Source: Phaeodactylum tricornutum CCAP 1055/1
Taxonomy: Eukaryota > Bacillariophyta > Bacillariophyceae > Surirellales > Neidiaceae
Direction of reading: 5' to 3'
NCBI RefSeq assembly: GCF_000150955.2
Contig: NC_011689.1
Coordinates: 248,001 to 312,000 of the forward strand
DNA: 64,000 bases
Shown here in pieces: positions 20,359 to 29,276 of the stretch. The notes under the pieces were generated by a model. It was not told the DNA's origin, did not search any database, and worked only from the letters and a program-made list of their open reading frames with translations. Made by a program: the position numbers and the translations under genes. Numbering within the stretch: the first letter of the stretch is position 1; the number at the start of each line of letters is the position of its first letter.

Positions 20359-20950
20359 CTACCACCATAGGAATCCGTACCGTCTCGACGTTGTCGTTTG
20401 GACAGTGCTGGTTCCATCGGGATGGGTAGTGGTCGTGGTGGTCCTCGTAACGAGCGGTTCCCTCCCTTCCATAGTCTGGTAGCGCGGTGCGGGAACGGGA
20501 AAGACTTCGGACTGGATCTGATCGAGCGCGGGGCAATGGGTGGTGCCGTGCCGTGCCGCAGCCACAGTGTGGACAGCACTGCAAACAAGAGATTGCCGCA
20601 GATAGGTTGCGCCACGTACAAAGGACTCCAGGGGAAAGCTGCTCACGTGGGAACTTGTGTAAGGTCTGGTGCGCCACATCGCCACACTTGGTCGGGCAAA
20701 AAGGAGGCCCAGGTCGAAAAACAGAGCAATCCAATTTCGAAGATTTCACCGCGCGTGCAGTCAATGACAATTCCATATCCCCGGGACTTGGTATTGACTG
20801 TGATGAGCGAGAAACAACAGGAGTGGCGGAGGCCCGGGCAACCAGTGGAGCTACGAGTCACGCACGCGAGTCTGTTGCAAGTCGCATCCCTGGTAGCAGA
20901 ACAAACATTTCGATTCCATGCATGGCCCACTCAGGTTCCCTTGGTAGGTG
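20359..20950 (-). pseudogene. decayed paralogue of the Cys-rich gene
   Basis: Similarity to the intact protein at 17016-17612 is spread over all three minus-strand frames. The pieces are PCMESKCLFCYQGCD (intact RCMANGCCCCYNGCD), SRGYGIV...GLLC (intact PRGCGFV...ACLC), CPHCGCG (intact CFPFCGCC) and HCPALDQIQS (intact DCPALDKIQS), followed by the Thr-rich tail. The order is preserved, but the frame changes more than once and many Cys codons are lost. This is a non-functional copy from local duplication. Introns alone would not explain the substitutions of conserved Cys. Confidence 0.75.
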
Positions 20951-21364
20951 GGTAGACACGTTCGTTTTGGAATAAACGTCCTCTGCAACAAACGAAAATT
21001 GTGATTGCTGTGATTTGTCAACTTCGTATCCAAAGGCGCCAAACCAGCAGAGGGAATAACCGACCCAAAGGGCGACACGAAAGAGATACCCTGCCCTAGA
21101 CCTTTGATCTGTTGCTCCTGTTTGGTCGAGGCATACTCTATGCCGTAAGGCAGTTGGGGAGATCTTAAATCTTGTGAAAGCTTGTCACGTTCGATTATGT
21201 AACATAAGCCTGTGCCGAACCATATGCAAATGAGATGCCAATCTCCTTGGGAGTTACAGTTAGAAGGAGTCACGCAAACTCATGATTGAATTATGGTAGC
21301 GTCGACGGGTGGACAGAAGGAATTCGAAACGAATTAACGTGGACTGCGAGGTGACTTTTGAATC

Positions 21365-21982
21365 GAGGAAATTCACTAATGTAAAGGGGATGGAAAAAGG
21401 TGAAAACTCCCTTAAAGGGGACAGAACGTGTTCACTCTAAGTAGCATCATTTGGCGCTCAAAAATTGTTATGTATTCAAACTATATAAACTAACAGTAAA
21501 CAACAAAATTTTAACCTTGATGCCGACGTTTCCCGCCACGATGTTTATTGCATGGTCTCCGATGAGAGTGAGATATGCGATCGTACTCGTCTTCGTCGTT
21601 GGTAAAAAGTGCCACCCACCGCTTGGGATGCTGAACAATCAACGTACCTCGCATTCGGACGACGGCGCGATTGCTGGAGATCGAACGACGTTGTGGCGGT
21701 CGTCGAAGACTCGGAGGGGTCGACGATCCCTTCCAAAATTCGATGGGGACCGTACAAATAAAACGTAACCTCGGCATTGACGTGTGCCCCTGAATGCTTG
21801 TCATGTTGGGGCTGCTTTCTCATCCAACACGCAGATTTCCTCGTTAAAATTTTGTTGTTTAGTTTAAATAGTTTGAATACATAACAATGTTTGAGCGCCA
21901 AATGATGCTACTTAGAGTGAACACGTTCTGTCCCCTTTAAGGGAGTTTTCACCTTTTTCCATCCCCTTTAGTGAATTTCCTC
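21365..21982. mobile_element. second foldback/MITE-type DNA transposon
   Basis: The left arm (21365 to about 21518) and right arm (about 21844 to 21982) are nearly identical inverted copies of about 140-150 bp. They start with the exact tip GAGGAAATTC and its complement GAATTTCCTC. A 10-bp direct repeat CTTTTGAATC lies immediately outside (21355-21364 and 21983-21992). The centre of about 320 bp is clearly more GC-rich than the AT-rich arms and could be captured sequence. No transposase is encoded. A 9-11-bp target duplication is typical of Mutator-like elements. The tip resembles that of the element at 13276-13850. Confidence 0.88.
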
Positions 21983-22140
21983 CTTTTGAATCCGCCCATG
22001 ACGGCACACTTTTGAATATTCGACAAGGGAACGTCCATCCATTCATCACTCTGCATTGCACTCTCATCGGTTAGGACCCCCTTCCTTTGGTGTACGCTGA
22101 AATCCATGCTCGTATGTCCTCCGCTTGAACGTCGGTCGGT

Positions 22141-23427
22141 ATGGAAGCGGATGTTCCCCTCCCACCGTCCGTGTACGTTGTAGCTTGTGGATACCGGCAG
22201 ACCTTCATCCCCAAGTCGGGCTTGACCTTTCCAGCCTGGCTCGTTGCGTGCGGTGCGTCACCTCCCGTGTCCACACCCGATTCCGGATGCGCGACCGTCT
22301 CTGCCGTGCGAGTCAATGTCGCTTCGACGTCGCTCCGGTGGCGCACGAAACGTGACTTTGGACGTTTGGGACGGGTGGCGGCCCGGACCGCCACGATTGT
22401 TTGGCCCAAGGCGGCGTGGCGCAAACTGTCCGACCAAAGTCCCTGGCAGCGACCAAACGACGACACGATGTCGCTATCATTCGATCCAGTTAAGATGTGG
22501 AATCCTTCATCGGGCGACCATGACGTTGTTGACAATCAGTGGCACCCGTGCATGAAGAAGAGCCTCCTCCAAATCGACCAGTTTCTACAACGAGTAGCGT
22601 GGGCCTGTCGACATTCCCATACTGCGCATCCTGATTTGATGCGCGCGTGGAACGAATTTTGTCGGGACCAGGATAGCGACCAGGTTTTGCTCGACGGTTG
22701 CGACGCGAACTTGTGGCCCCCGTCCCCTGTTTCACTCAATCGGGTATCAACGGCCCAGCAGGGGAACGCCTGGGGTCAGTACTTTTGTACACCCGCAAAC
22801 GCTCGACAACTCACCCAATGCTTCTGGAAGCGACTTTTGTCTCTGCGTCGATCCGACAGTAACCTTCTCGTTGTTGAACCGAGCTGCGGCCACGGACAAA
22901 TCGTGTGGGCCCTGGCCCAGCACGTACACGATACAGCGATGCCCAAGCTGTCCGTACTGGGATTGGATATTGACGAGGCTGCGGTGGACTACTGTCGAGC
23001 TCAAGCAGACTCCCGATTGAAAATTGATTCTACTGCTCACTGTGACGTACGATGGACGACGGCCGATTTCTTGCGGTCCCGACGTCCATTTCTGATTCCT
23101 ATCGACTCGGATGGCGCAGACAATAAATCCTGTACCGTCGCCATGATTGGCGGCCCTCCCTATTCGGCGGGTGCCGGTGGAGGGAAAGAGGATGGGGACA
23201 TGCAACTAGATTTGCCGACCCGATTCGTCGCGCACGCACTACAGGAATGGCAGGCGATCGTTGTGGCTTTTCTCATGCCTTCGCGATGTCGAAACACCAC
23301 GTACAGTCTGCCTCAAGGCTACCGACACGAGTCGATCGAGTTGCATGCTCCCAGTGTCTTTCACTTTCAAGGAAACATCCCAGTACAGCAGCCATCGATT
23401 ATTCAGTGTTTTTGGAAGGAAGCCTAG
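22141..23427 (+). CDS. SAM-dependent methyltransferase, N6-adenine type fold
   Basis: 428 residues from the ATG at 22141. QYFCTPANARQLTQCFW and VVEPSCGHGQIVWAL (about 241-260) are motif I of class I methyltransferases. LGLDIDEAAVDYC binds the ribose, and IGGPPYS sits in the position of the NPPY catalytic motif IV of N6-adenine methyltransferases. The acceptor nucleic acid is unknown. Residues 1-110 show no similarity I recognise, and Met110 at 22468 is an alternative start. The nearest neighbour is the convergent HtrA gene 85 bp away. Confidence 0.72.
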   Translation: MEADVPLPPSVYVVACGYRQTFIPKSGLTFPAWLVACGASPPVSTPDSGCATVSAVRVNVASTSLRWRTKRDFGRLGRVAARTATIVWPKAAWRKLSDQSPWQRPNDDTMSLSFDPVKMWNPSSGDHDVVDNQWHPCMKKSLLQIDQFLQRVAWACRHSHTAHPDLMRAWNEFCRDQDSDQVLLDGCDANLWPPSPVSLNRVSTAQQGNAWGQYFCTPANARQLTQCFWKRLLSLRRSDSNLLVVEPSCGHGQIVWALAQHVHDTAMPKLSVLGLDIDEAAVDYCRAQADSRLKIDSTAHCDVRWTTADFLRSRRPFLIPIDSDGADNKSCTVAMIGGPPYSAGAGGGKEDGDMQLDLPTRFVAHALQEWQAIVVAFLMPSRCRNTTYSLPQGYRHESIELHAPSVFHFQGNIPVQQPSIIQCFWKEA

Positions 23428-23511
23428 AGTGTACACTGACCCTACATAGTTAGTTTGTTCTATGCTGGCGTCCGCATTCGTCAAAGTACGACAGAGCGAC
23501 AGAAATCAATG

Positions 23512-24903
23512 TCACGGTCTTGTTCCGAGAGTAATGTAAACGACCCGACGATCGCCCGACGAGTCCTCCAAAGTTAGCGCGACTTTCTCGCCCGGTACAC
23601 GCGTATCCAGATCCTTTCGCAGCGCATCATAAGAGTTCACTGCGTTCCCTCCAATCGCTACAACAGCGTCTCCGTATTGCACACTGGCGTCTTGCTCGAA
23701 AACGCGTATTGCTTGGACGCCGGCCTCCGCCGCAGGTGACTTGCGCATGACCTTCGCAACCCAGTTTTTGCTTCCCAAGGTGCAATTTGACGTTGCTTTG
23801 ACGATCGCGAGTCCCAACCAAGCTTGATATTGGGTCCCTTTCTTGACCCGATCAGTCCGTATCATACGTTCTACGACGTCTTTCACTTCATCCGAAGGCA
23901 CGGCAAACCCGATACCGGCACTGCTACCCGAGGTGGTCACAATTGCCGTATTCACGCCGACTACTTCCCCCTTTAAATTGAGCAAAGGCCCACCCGAATT
24001 ACCGGGGTTAATGGCGCAGTCTGTTTGAATGCAGTTGCGGATCGGTGGAGATACCATACCGTCGTTCCCTCGTGTGCGCAATTCCCGGTTCAAAGCCGAT
24101 ACGACACCGGTCGTGACGGTGTTGTCGAGACCAAAGGGATTGCCAATAGCAATCAAGCCCTGACCGACGAGCAAGTCGGAAGAAGCACCAAACGACATGG
24201 GAGCTAGCCAGGGTGAAGTTTCTTTGGGCGTCACGATTTTGAGGACGGCCACGTCCAACGCAGGGTGGACGTCGACAATTTGACACAGTTGGTAGTCTGT
24301 CTTGCTGTTGATTCGTACGTAGACTTTAGGGAGAGGGGCGCGTAAAGTGGTAGGATTCAATATTTGTTGCAGCGTCGTATTGACCGTGCGGAATGCCAAA
24401 CCGGTAATGTTCGTGACGTTCTGGGCCAGACGGTCCAGGCCGCTTTCGTAGATTTCACTCATTCTTTGGAGCTGATAGGCACGTTCAATCACGTGATAGT
24501 TCGTCACCAGATAACCTTGCTGATCCACCACGAAGCCGGACCCGGATCCCAACCCTCGTCCAGGGGGTAGATTGAAAGAGTCGTCGGTTTTGTTGTCTCG
24601 GCGGCGCCCTCTAATCTGTGGCGATGGCCTTTGGTCCGGCAACACTGAAGTTACAAAGGCCACGGAGGGTCCACGCTCACGCACTACGGACACCACAACG
24701 CGCTCGTCTTGAGATAAATTTTGCTCGATCTCCGATGCCGGGACAGATATTGTGGCTAGACATTGCGTGGATGAACACTTGGAATGATGAGGACGAAAAG
24801 AGAATGGCCGAACGCCTGTGCCAGCGGAAGGGCGGAAGGATTGAGACTCAACCAGCAGGAAGCTCAGTAAGATCAGGCTTGCGCAAGAAATAACGGCTTT
24901 CAT
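23512..24903 (-). CDS. plastid-targeted HtrA/Deg serine protease
   Basis: 463 residues from the ATG at 24903. A signal peptide (about 1-20) ends in VESQSFRPS, a Phe-first junction like the diatom ASAFAP motif, followed by a Ser/Arg-rich transit segment. The trypsin-like domain has H137 (LVTNYHVIE), D217 (ALDVAVLKI) and S303 (NPGNSGGPLLN). One PDZ domain fills about 360-462. A bipartite presequence plus a one-PDZ Deg predicts a plastid stroma or thylakoid protease that removes damaged protein. An unusual insert of about 60 residues lies after the catalytic His. The intact triad suggests activity. Confidence 0.87.
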   Translation of the reverse strand: MKAVISCASLILLSFLLVESQSFRPSAGTGVRPFSFRPHHSKCSSTQCLATISVPASEIEQNLSQDERVVVSVVRERGPSVAFVTSVLPDQRPSPQIRGRRRDNKTDDSFNLPPGRGLGSGSGFVVDQQGYLVTNYHVIERAYQLQRMSEIYESGLDRLAQNVTNITGLAFRTVNTTLQQILNPTTLRAPLPKVYVRINSKTDYQLCQIVDVHPALDVAVLKIVTPKETSPWLAPMSFGASSDLLVGQGLIAIGNPFGLDNTVTTGVVSALNRELRTRGNDGMVSPPIRNCIQTDCAINPGNSGGPLLNLKGEVVGVNTAIVTTSGSSAGIGFAVPSDEVKDVVERMIRTDRVKKGTQYQAWLGLAIVKATSNCTLGSKNWVAKVMRKSPAAEAGVQAIRVFEQDASVQYGDAVVAIGGNAVNSYDALRKDLDTRVPGEKVALTLEDSSGDRRVVYITLGTRP

Positions 24904-26265
24904 GTTAGTATTTTTAGAAAAAAGAATACTCAAGGCTTTGGCACGTCTTTTGACGTATAATCGTCATGGTGCCCTTGCCATCGACGGCTTGCAGTGAATA
25001 GATTGTATTGCCTTCGCTTTCGCGAAAGGAATGAGCTGGTTGGGTGTCGTAGGCGACTCTAGAATGTCCTGACCCCTTCGCAAGGAACTCACAGTCAATA
25101 GAGTGTTTTAACGCTCAATTTTACAGTTTGTAGAGAAAATAAGTCGAAGTGTGACATGTCTCGAAAAGAGCGACAAGTCTTAAATTAGGTAGTGTGACAA
25201 GACTAGCCAAGCAGTTTTCTAGAATATGAACGATGCTTATGTTTCGGCAGTGAGGATATAATCATACATTGCGGAGGAGTAAGTAAGCAAAAACAGCCCA
25301 CAAAGAAGTGACAAATGTAATCATTGACAGTGTAATTACAATAAAGGCCAACTTTTGGACCTAGTAGCTAGTAGTAGTGAAAAACTCCAAAATAGCTTTC
25401 ACAAAAACAGCTAATACCATAAATGAAAAATTAAGAACCTGTTTGTTGCGTCTCTGTTGTCGATTTATCGGTCGAACACGCAGAATATTAATGAAAGATG
25501 AAAGAAATCGCTTTTGAAGTTCGATCCATTGCTTCCAAAATCTCATAAGATTCTGCAATTCAAAATATATTTTCGACTCGAATCTGCGATGACCTCTTTC
25601 ACGAACGGACTCCATTTATTCGCGTCCTTTGGATGCATAGGCTCGGTCACTCGAGCTACTCTAAGAATAGTAAATAGAAAACGTATATGGTACTCGTATT
25701 TCACTTACGTTTAACAACTTAGCAGAAATTTATCCATTGAACGCCCTTTTACAAAGAGTTTCTTTGAACTTGTGTTGGTGAATCTTCAACGGAAAGAGCT
25801 TGTATTATTAATTGGTTGTCGTCGGAGTTGAATTTTTATATCCAACTTCACCTTACAGTCCTACAATCGGAGTCAAAGATGGGAGTGTTCGGATTGTGCC
25901 GTCATATTTGTCTCGTCATCAGCTGCTATGGTATGCATCTCGGTCGTACGGAAATGCATCGACAATCCAGAGTTCTGCTCCCAGCTCTGGCGTAGTGACG
26001 CACTCCAACAAGTGACCTATCGGTCGCTGGAAGTGGCTGTACACGAGTCATTTTGAGGCCCAGAATTAAGCCTGCCCAATGCATGAGCAAGTATTCGCTC
26101 AAAAGTGACATTCACCACGCTCTAGAGTAGTGTATAGCTTGGCTTGGTCGAAATTGATAAACACGAGTACGAAAAAAGGAATTCATAAGAATATTTATCT
26201 AGTGAAAAGTGACACAGAAAAGACTTAGATGAAAAAAAAATGCAAGTGTTGTTTTGCTTTCTCTA
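24904..26265. other. intergenic, 1.36 kb
   Basis: AT-rich stretch with no recognised gene, RNA or repeat. CTCACAGTCAATA at 25088-25100 lies about 185 bp upstream of the HtrA start. Short frames of 60-84 codons have no motifs. Confidence 0.5.
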
Positions 26266-27033
26266 CTAGGCCGCCGGGGCAACATTCAACGCTTTGTGTG
26301 GGTCGCAAGCGAAGATGACTGTTGTTAGGTATCGATAGAATTCAGGATCGGCGCACGCCATTTCGTCGCGATCAACAGATGATAATAAGATCCTGGTGAG
26401 AATGTGCCTGAATTTGATTGTGTTTTCTCGCTCCATGAAGTGGTAGTAAAGGAAAGTGGTGTTGTTCAGCAGAGCCGTAAGTAGAAGATTCAATTCAGCT
26501 CGTCCTTTACAATCTACGGAAAAATTTACAGCCATATGTCCCATGACTCCGAGGACTGTTTCGTAGATGCGTAAGGCGTTTCGAAGCATTCCGCAATTTC
26601 CTTCGTGCAGCCCAGCTTGATGATATGCAAGTCCCATATTGAAAAGTAAAACTGCGGAAGAGACCTGGAGTAGGTCCAACGTATTGGCAAAGGTAGAGGA
26701 CATGGTAGCTAAGACAAAGGCCCTATCGAAAATATTGAACAAATTCCCTTCAACTGACCCCCTTGTGTCTACAGAGAGGTAGTAAGATGGTACATCTCTT
26801 GCTGGATAGAGGATCCTGTGCGTAGACGAGAATGACGGAAGGGAGTCTGGAGCTTCGACTTCAAATATTTCCGCTACCGTGTTGTGCTTTTCCTTGAAGT
26901 CGCCTGCTGGCAGAACCTCATTCTGGATCGTTGTCAAGGCTGCGCCAAGCAGTTCAATCGCCTCGTGATAACACCTTTGATTCATTAGATAAGCGGCCTT
27001 AGAACTGACAGCTGCATATCGGGAAGGAGCCAT
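26266..27033 (-). CDS. helical repeat protein, diatom-type family
   Basis: 255 residues from the ATG at 27033. It opens with AAYLMNQRCYHEAIELLGAAL, a TPR-like helix pair. A middle region of about 80 residues has strand character. Then come helical segments including VLLFNMGLAYHQAGLHEGN, ALRIYETVL and LLTALLNN. This pattern looks like a diatom-restricted TPR-like family, judged from memory and not verified. No catalytic motif is seen. Its role is probably a scaffold; partners are unknown. Confidence 0.6.
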   Translation of the reverse strand: MAPSRYAAVSSKAAYLMNQRCYHEAIELLGAALTTIQNEVLPAGDFKEKHNTVAEIFEVEAPDSLPSFSSTHRILYPARDVPSYYLSVDTRGSVEGNLFNIFDRAFVLATMSSTFANTLDLLQVSSAVLLFNMGLAYHQAGLHEGNCGMLRNALRIYETVLGVMGHMAVNFSVDCKGRAELNLLLTALLNNTTFLYYHFMERENTIKFRHILTRILLSSVDRDEMACADPEFYRYLTTVIFACDPHKALNVAPAA

Positions 27034-27944
27034 TGTCAGAGAGTCAACTTGCTAAGAGAATGACGTCGTTGGAAGAAAAATATGCTAACAAGCAAGCAAA
27101 GTGCCTTCGAAGTGCAGCGAGATCGCAAAAACATCGATTTCGATTGGTGGAAAAGGAGTCCCACGTGCGAAGCTTATAAATGAAGTTCAATGAAAGACTT
27201 TTTCTGACGGAAACTATGGTTGTTCTTCTTTGCCTTTCAGCAGCGGTCGATGGCTTGCTTATCAAAGGTTCTATCGTGTTGACGAATACGAAACGCGAGC
27301 GTCGAGACAGTCGTTATATCGACGAATTCGCAGCGGGTCCAATATTCTTCATATATTTAATCCTTCTTCTCGCATTCTCTGTGCTTTGCTTTCAATTCTC
27401 ATTGAAACGATGAGAAATAAACAAGCCCGTGACATGCTAATAGCTGAATTTTTCTCATGGATGTTATGCAAATATTGATTTCCTATAAATGTTTCTTCTT
27501 AGATCTCACAGTCAAGAAACCTGATTGCGTGCGTTTCTGTCCCTATGAAGTACAGGCGGTGTGATTTTTGACGAGAAAACAGTTGGCTTTGAATTTGAGT
27601 TTGAGTTAGCAATATATCAACGCTGCCATCCATTTCGATGTTTTTTAACCTTAAGCCAAATCTTCTCGTTAAGGTTTATGCTTTTGTCCTAACTCCACAA
27701 TATGCAGTGGCCCTGTGTGTGTTCGCTCGCGGGTTTCCCGTTGACGTGAGCCGTTGCGCGCTGGAGACCACATAGACTGGGAATGCAGCTGCTTTCAATT
27801 TTGGTTTCTAACGTTCTGTTTGGTAGCCGAAAGGAAAAGGATTCTCTCCCAGTATTAATTGTGAAGTAGGCTAAGCTAGGGGGTAGCTACTGTTCTCTTC
27901 TCTCAGATTTCATTGCAATCAGCGCAAGTGTCTACGACTCAACG
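27034..27944. other. divergent upstream region
   Basis: Region between the TPR-like gene (leftward) and the Ctr gene (rightward). A 77-codon ATG frame at 27180-27413 with one hydrophobic segment has no other support. CTCACAGTCAAG lies near 27505-27516. Confidence 0.4.
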
Positions 27945-28737
27945 ATGGATATGGGCATGGCTACTGCGGCTGACTCTTTCTGCACTTCGTCGATGGGAGG
28001 AGGAATGATAATGTATATGGACGGTAAGAAACTCCGTCAAGCATGTCCCGTGTTGAACCGAATTGAGTAAGCTGATAGTGAGAATCTTTTAAAATTTATA
28101 TCTTGCAGGTTTTCGCTTTTCTTTGAAAGGTGGACAACCTTGCCTCAACCTTTTCTTCCCGGAATGGACATTAGATTCGAAGGGAAAATTCGTTGCTGCC
28201 ATGGTTGGAGTCTTGCTCCTTGCTGTAGCCGTTGAGGGTGTGTCCAAACTTAGGTACTGCATAATTCGAGCCGCGAAGGCATCGTACCGCAGTCCTGATC
28301 AAAATCAATGGAATCTTACCTTATTACGTTTTGGGATTTCTTCTATGCACGGTAAGTTCTCTATTATAAAACAACGGAAATGGCGGGTTCGTCAGCATAT
28401 TGTGTCTAAAATTTGGAATATATTGTGTTGGTAAGGCGCTCAAGCTTTATTCGGCTACATTATTATGCTGGCAACTATGACGTTCTCTTTAGAGCTTCTC
28501 TCTTGTGTAATACTTGGTTTGGGCATTGGATACGGCGTCTTTTTTCAAACAGATGATGTCTTTCGGGAATCAGGTCACGTGACAACGAATCCTTGTTGTG
28601 CCTTCATGGAGGATGAAGTTAAGGATCTGCACAGCCTGAAACGAGATGTAGTGGGCGCCTTCCATCCGGATGACACTCCCGTGTCGACTACGGTCTCGGA
28701 CTCAGGTACTGATAACTGCACACCTAATCCCGTCTAA
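27945..28737 (+). CDS. Ctr-family copper transporter, three exons
   Basis: The model is join(27945..28023,28109..28351,28445..28737), 204 residues. Both introns (85 and 93 bp) have GTAAG donors and CAG/AAG acceptors, and all joins are in phase. The N-terminus is Met-rich (MDMGMA, MGGGMIMYM), as in the extracellular copper-collecting part of Ctr proteins. TM1 is in FVAAMVGVLLLAVAVEGV. TM2 has the diagnostic MxxxM (YIIMLATM), and TM3 has a small-residue GLGIGYG helix. The family forms a trimeric pore that imports Cu(I). Reading through intron 2 would delete TM2 and TM3, which supports the spliced model. Confidence 0.88.
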
Positions 28738-29276
28738 TTGATCTGAACAGTAAGGCATCCGCTTTCATATTGTCGATTATGCCATCTCTCAAACGAGAAA
28801 CTGATGGGCTCGATGCCCTTTGGTCTAGAGAGATTATAGCGTACGTACACAGAAAATGCTCCCCAACTAGATTTCGCCAATTCTCCACAAACTAGGTTAG
28901 AGGTTGTTCGTGATGACGTGACGAAGTGCTTCCCATTGGCAACAATATAGTTGAAGTAGACTGTTGTGAGGAAAATATAAAGGTCACTTGATGGGTCATT
29001 GTTATGTGCATTTAAAGATTTTCCCGTATATAGTATCTCCATTGGGACACAAAAAGGCATTTGGACAAACACGGAATCAGCGTGGAGTACACTTCCCTTT
29101 TCAGATCAAGTCACTTGACAGAACTCAATTGTGAGGGGAAGCAAAAAAGTCTTGTGCCTAGTCGCGGTCGATCATATCTTGCAATCTCATCATAAGAGGG
29201 CGTGGAACAGCAAGGCTTTGTCTATCCTCGAGATCCAATATCATCTTTTGCTTGTAAAAAAGGACCAGGCGTAGGA
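28738..29276. other. intergenic, no supported gene
   Basis: A minus-strand frame (28734-29072) lacks an early ATG and recognisable motifs. The frame upstream of 29277 is open back to 29202 but has no ATG. Confidence 0.45.

Noticed and set aside
27180-27413. 77-codon frame with a hydrophobic segment
   Set aside because: Possible chance ORF in a promoter region; no family or splice support.
28734-29072. 112-codon minus-strand frame
   Set aside because: No early ATG, overlaps the end of the Ctr gene, no motif.
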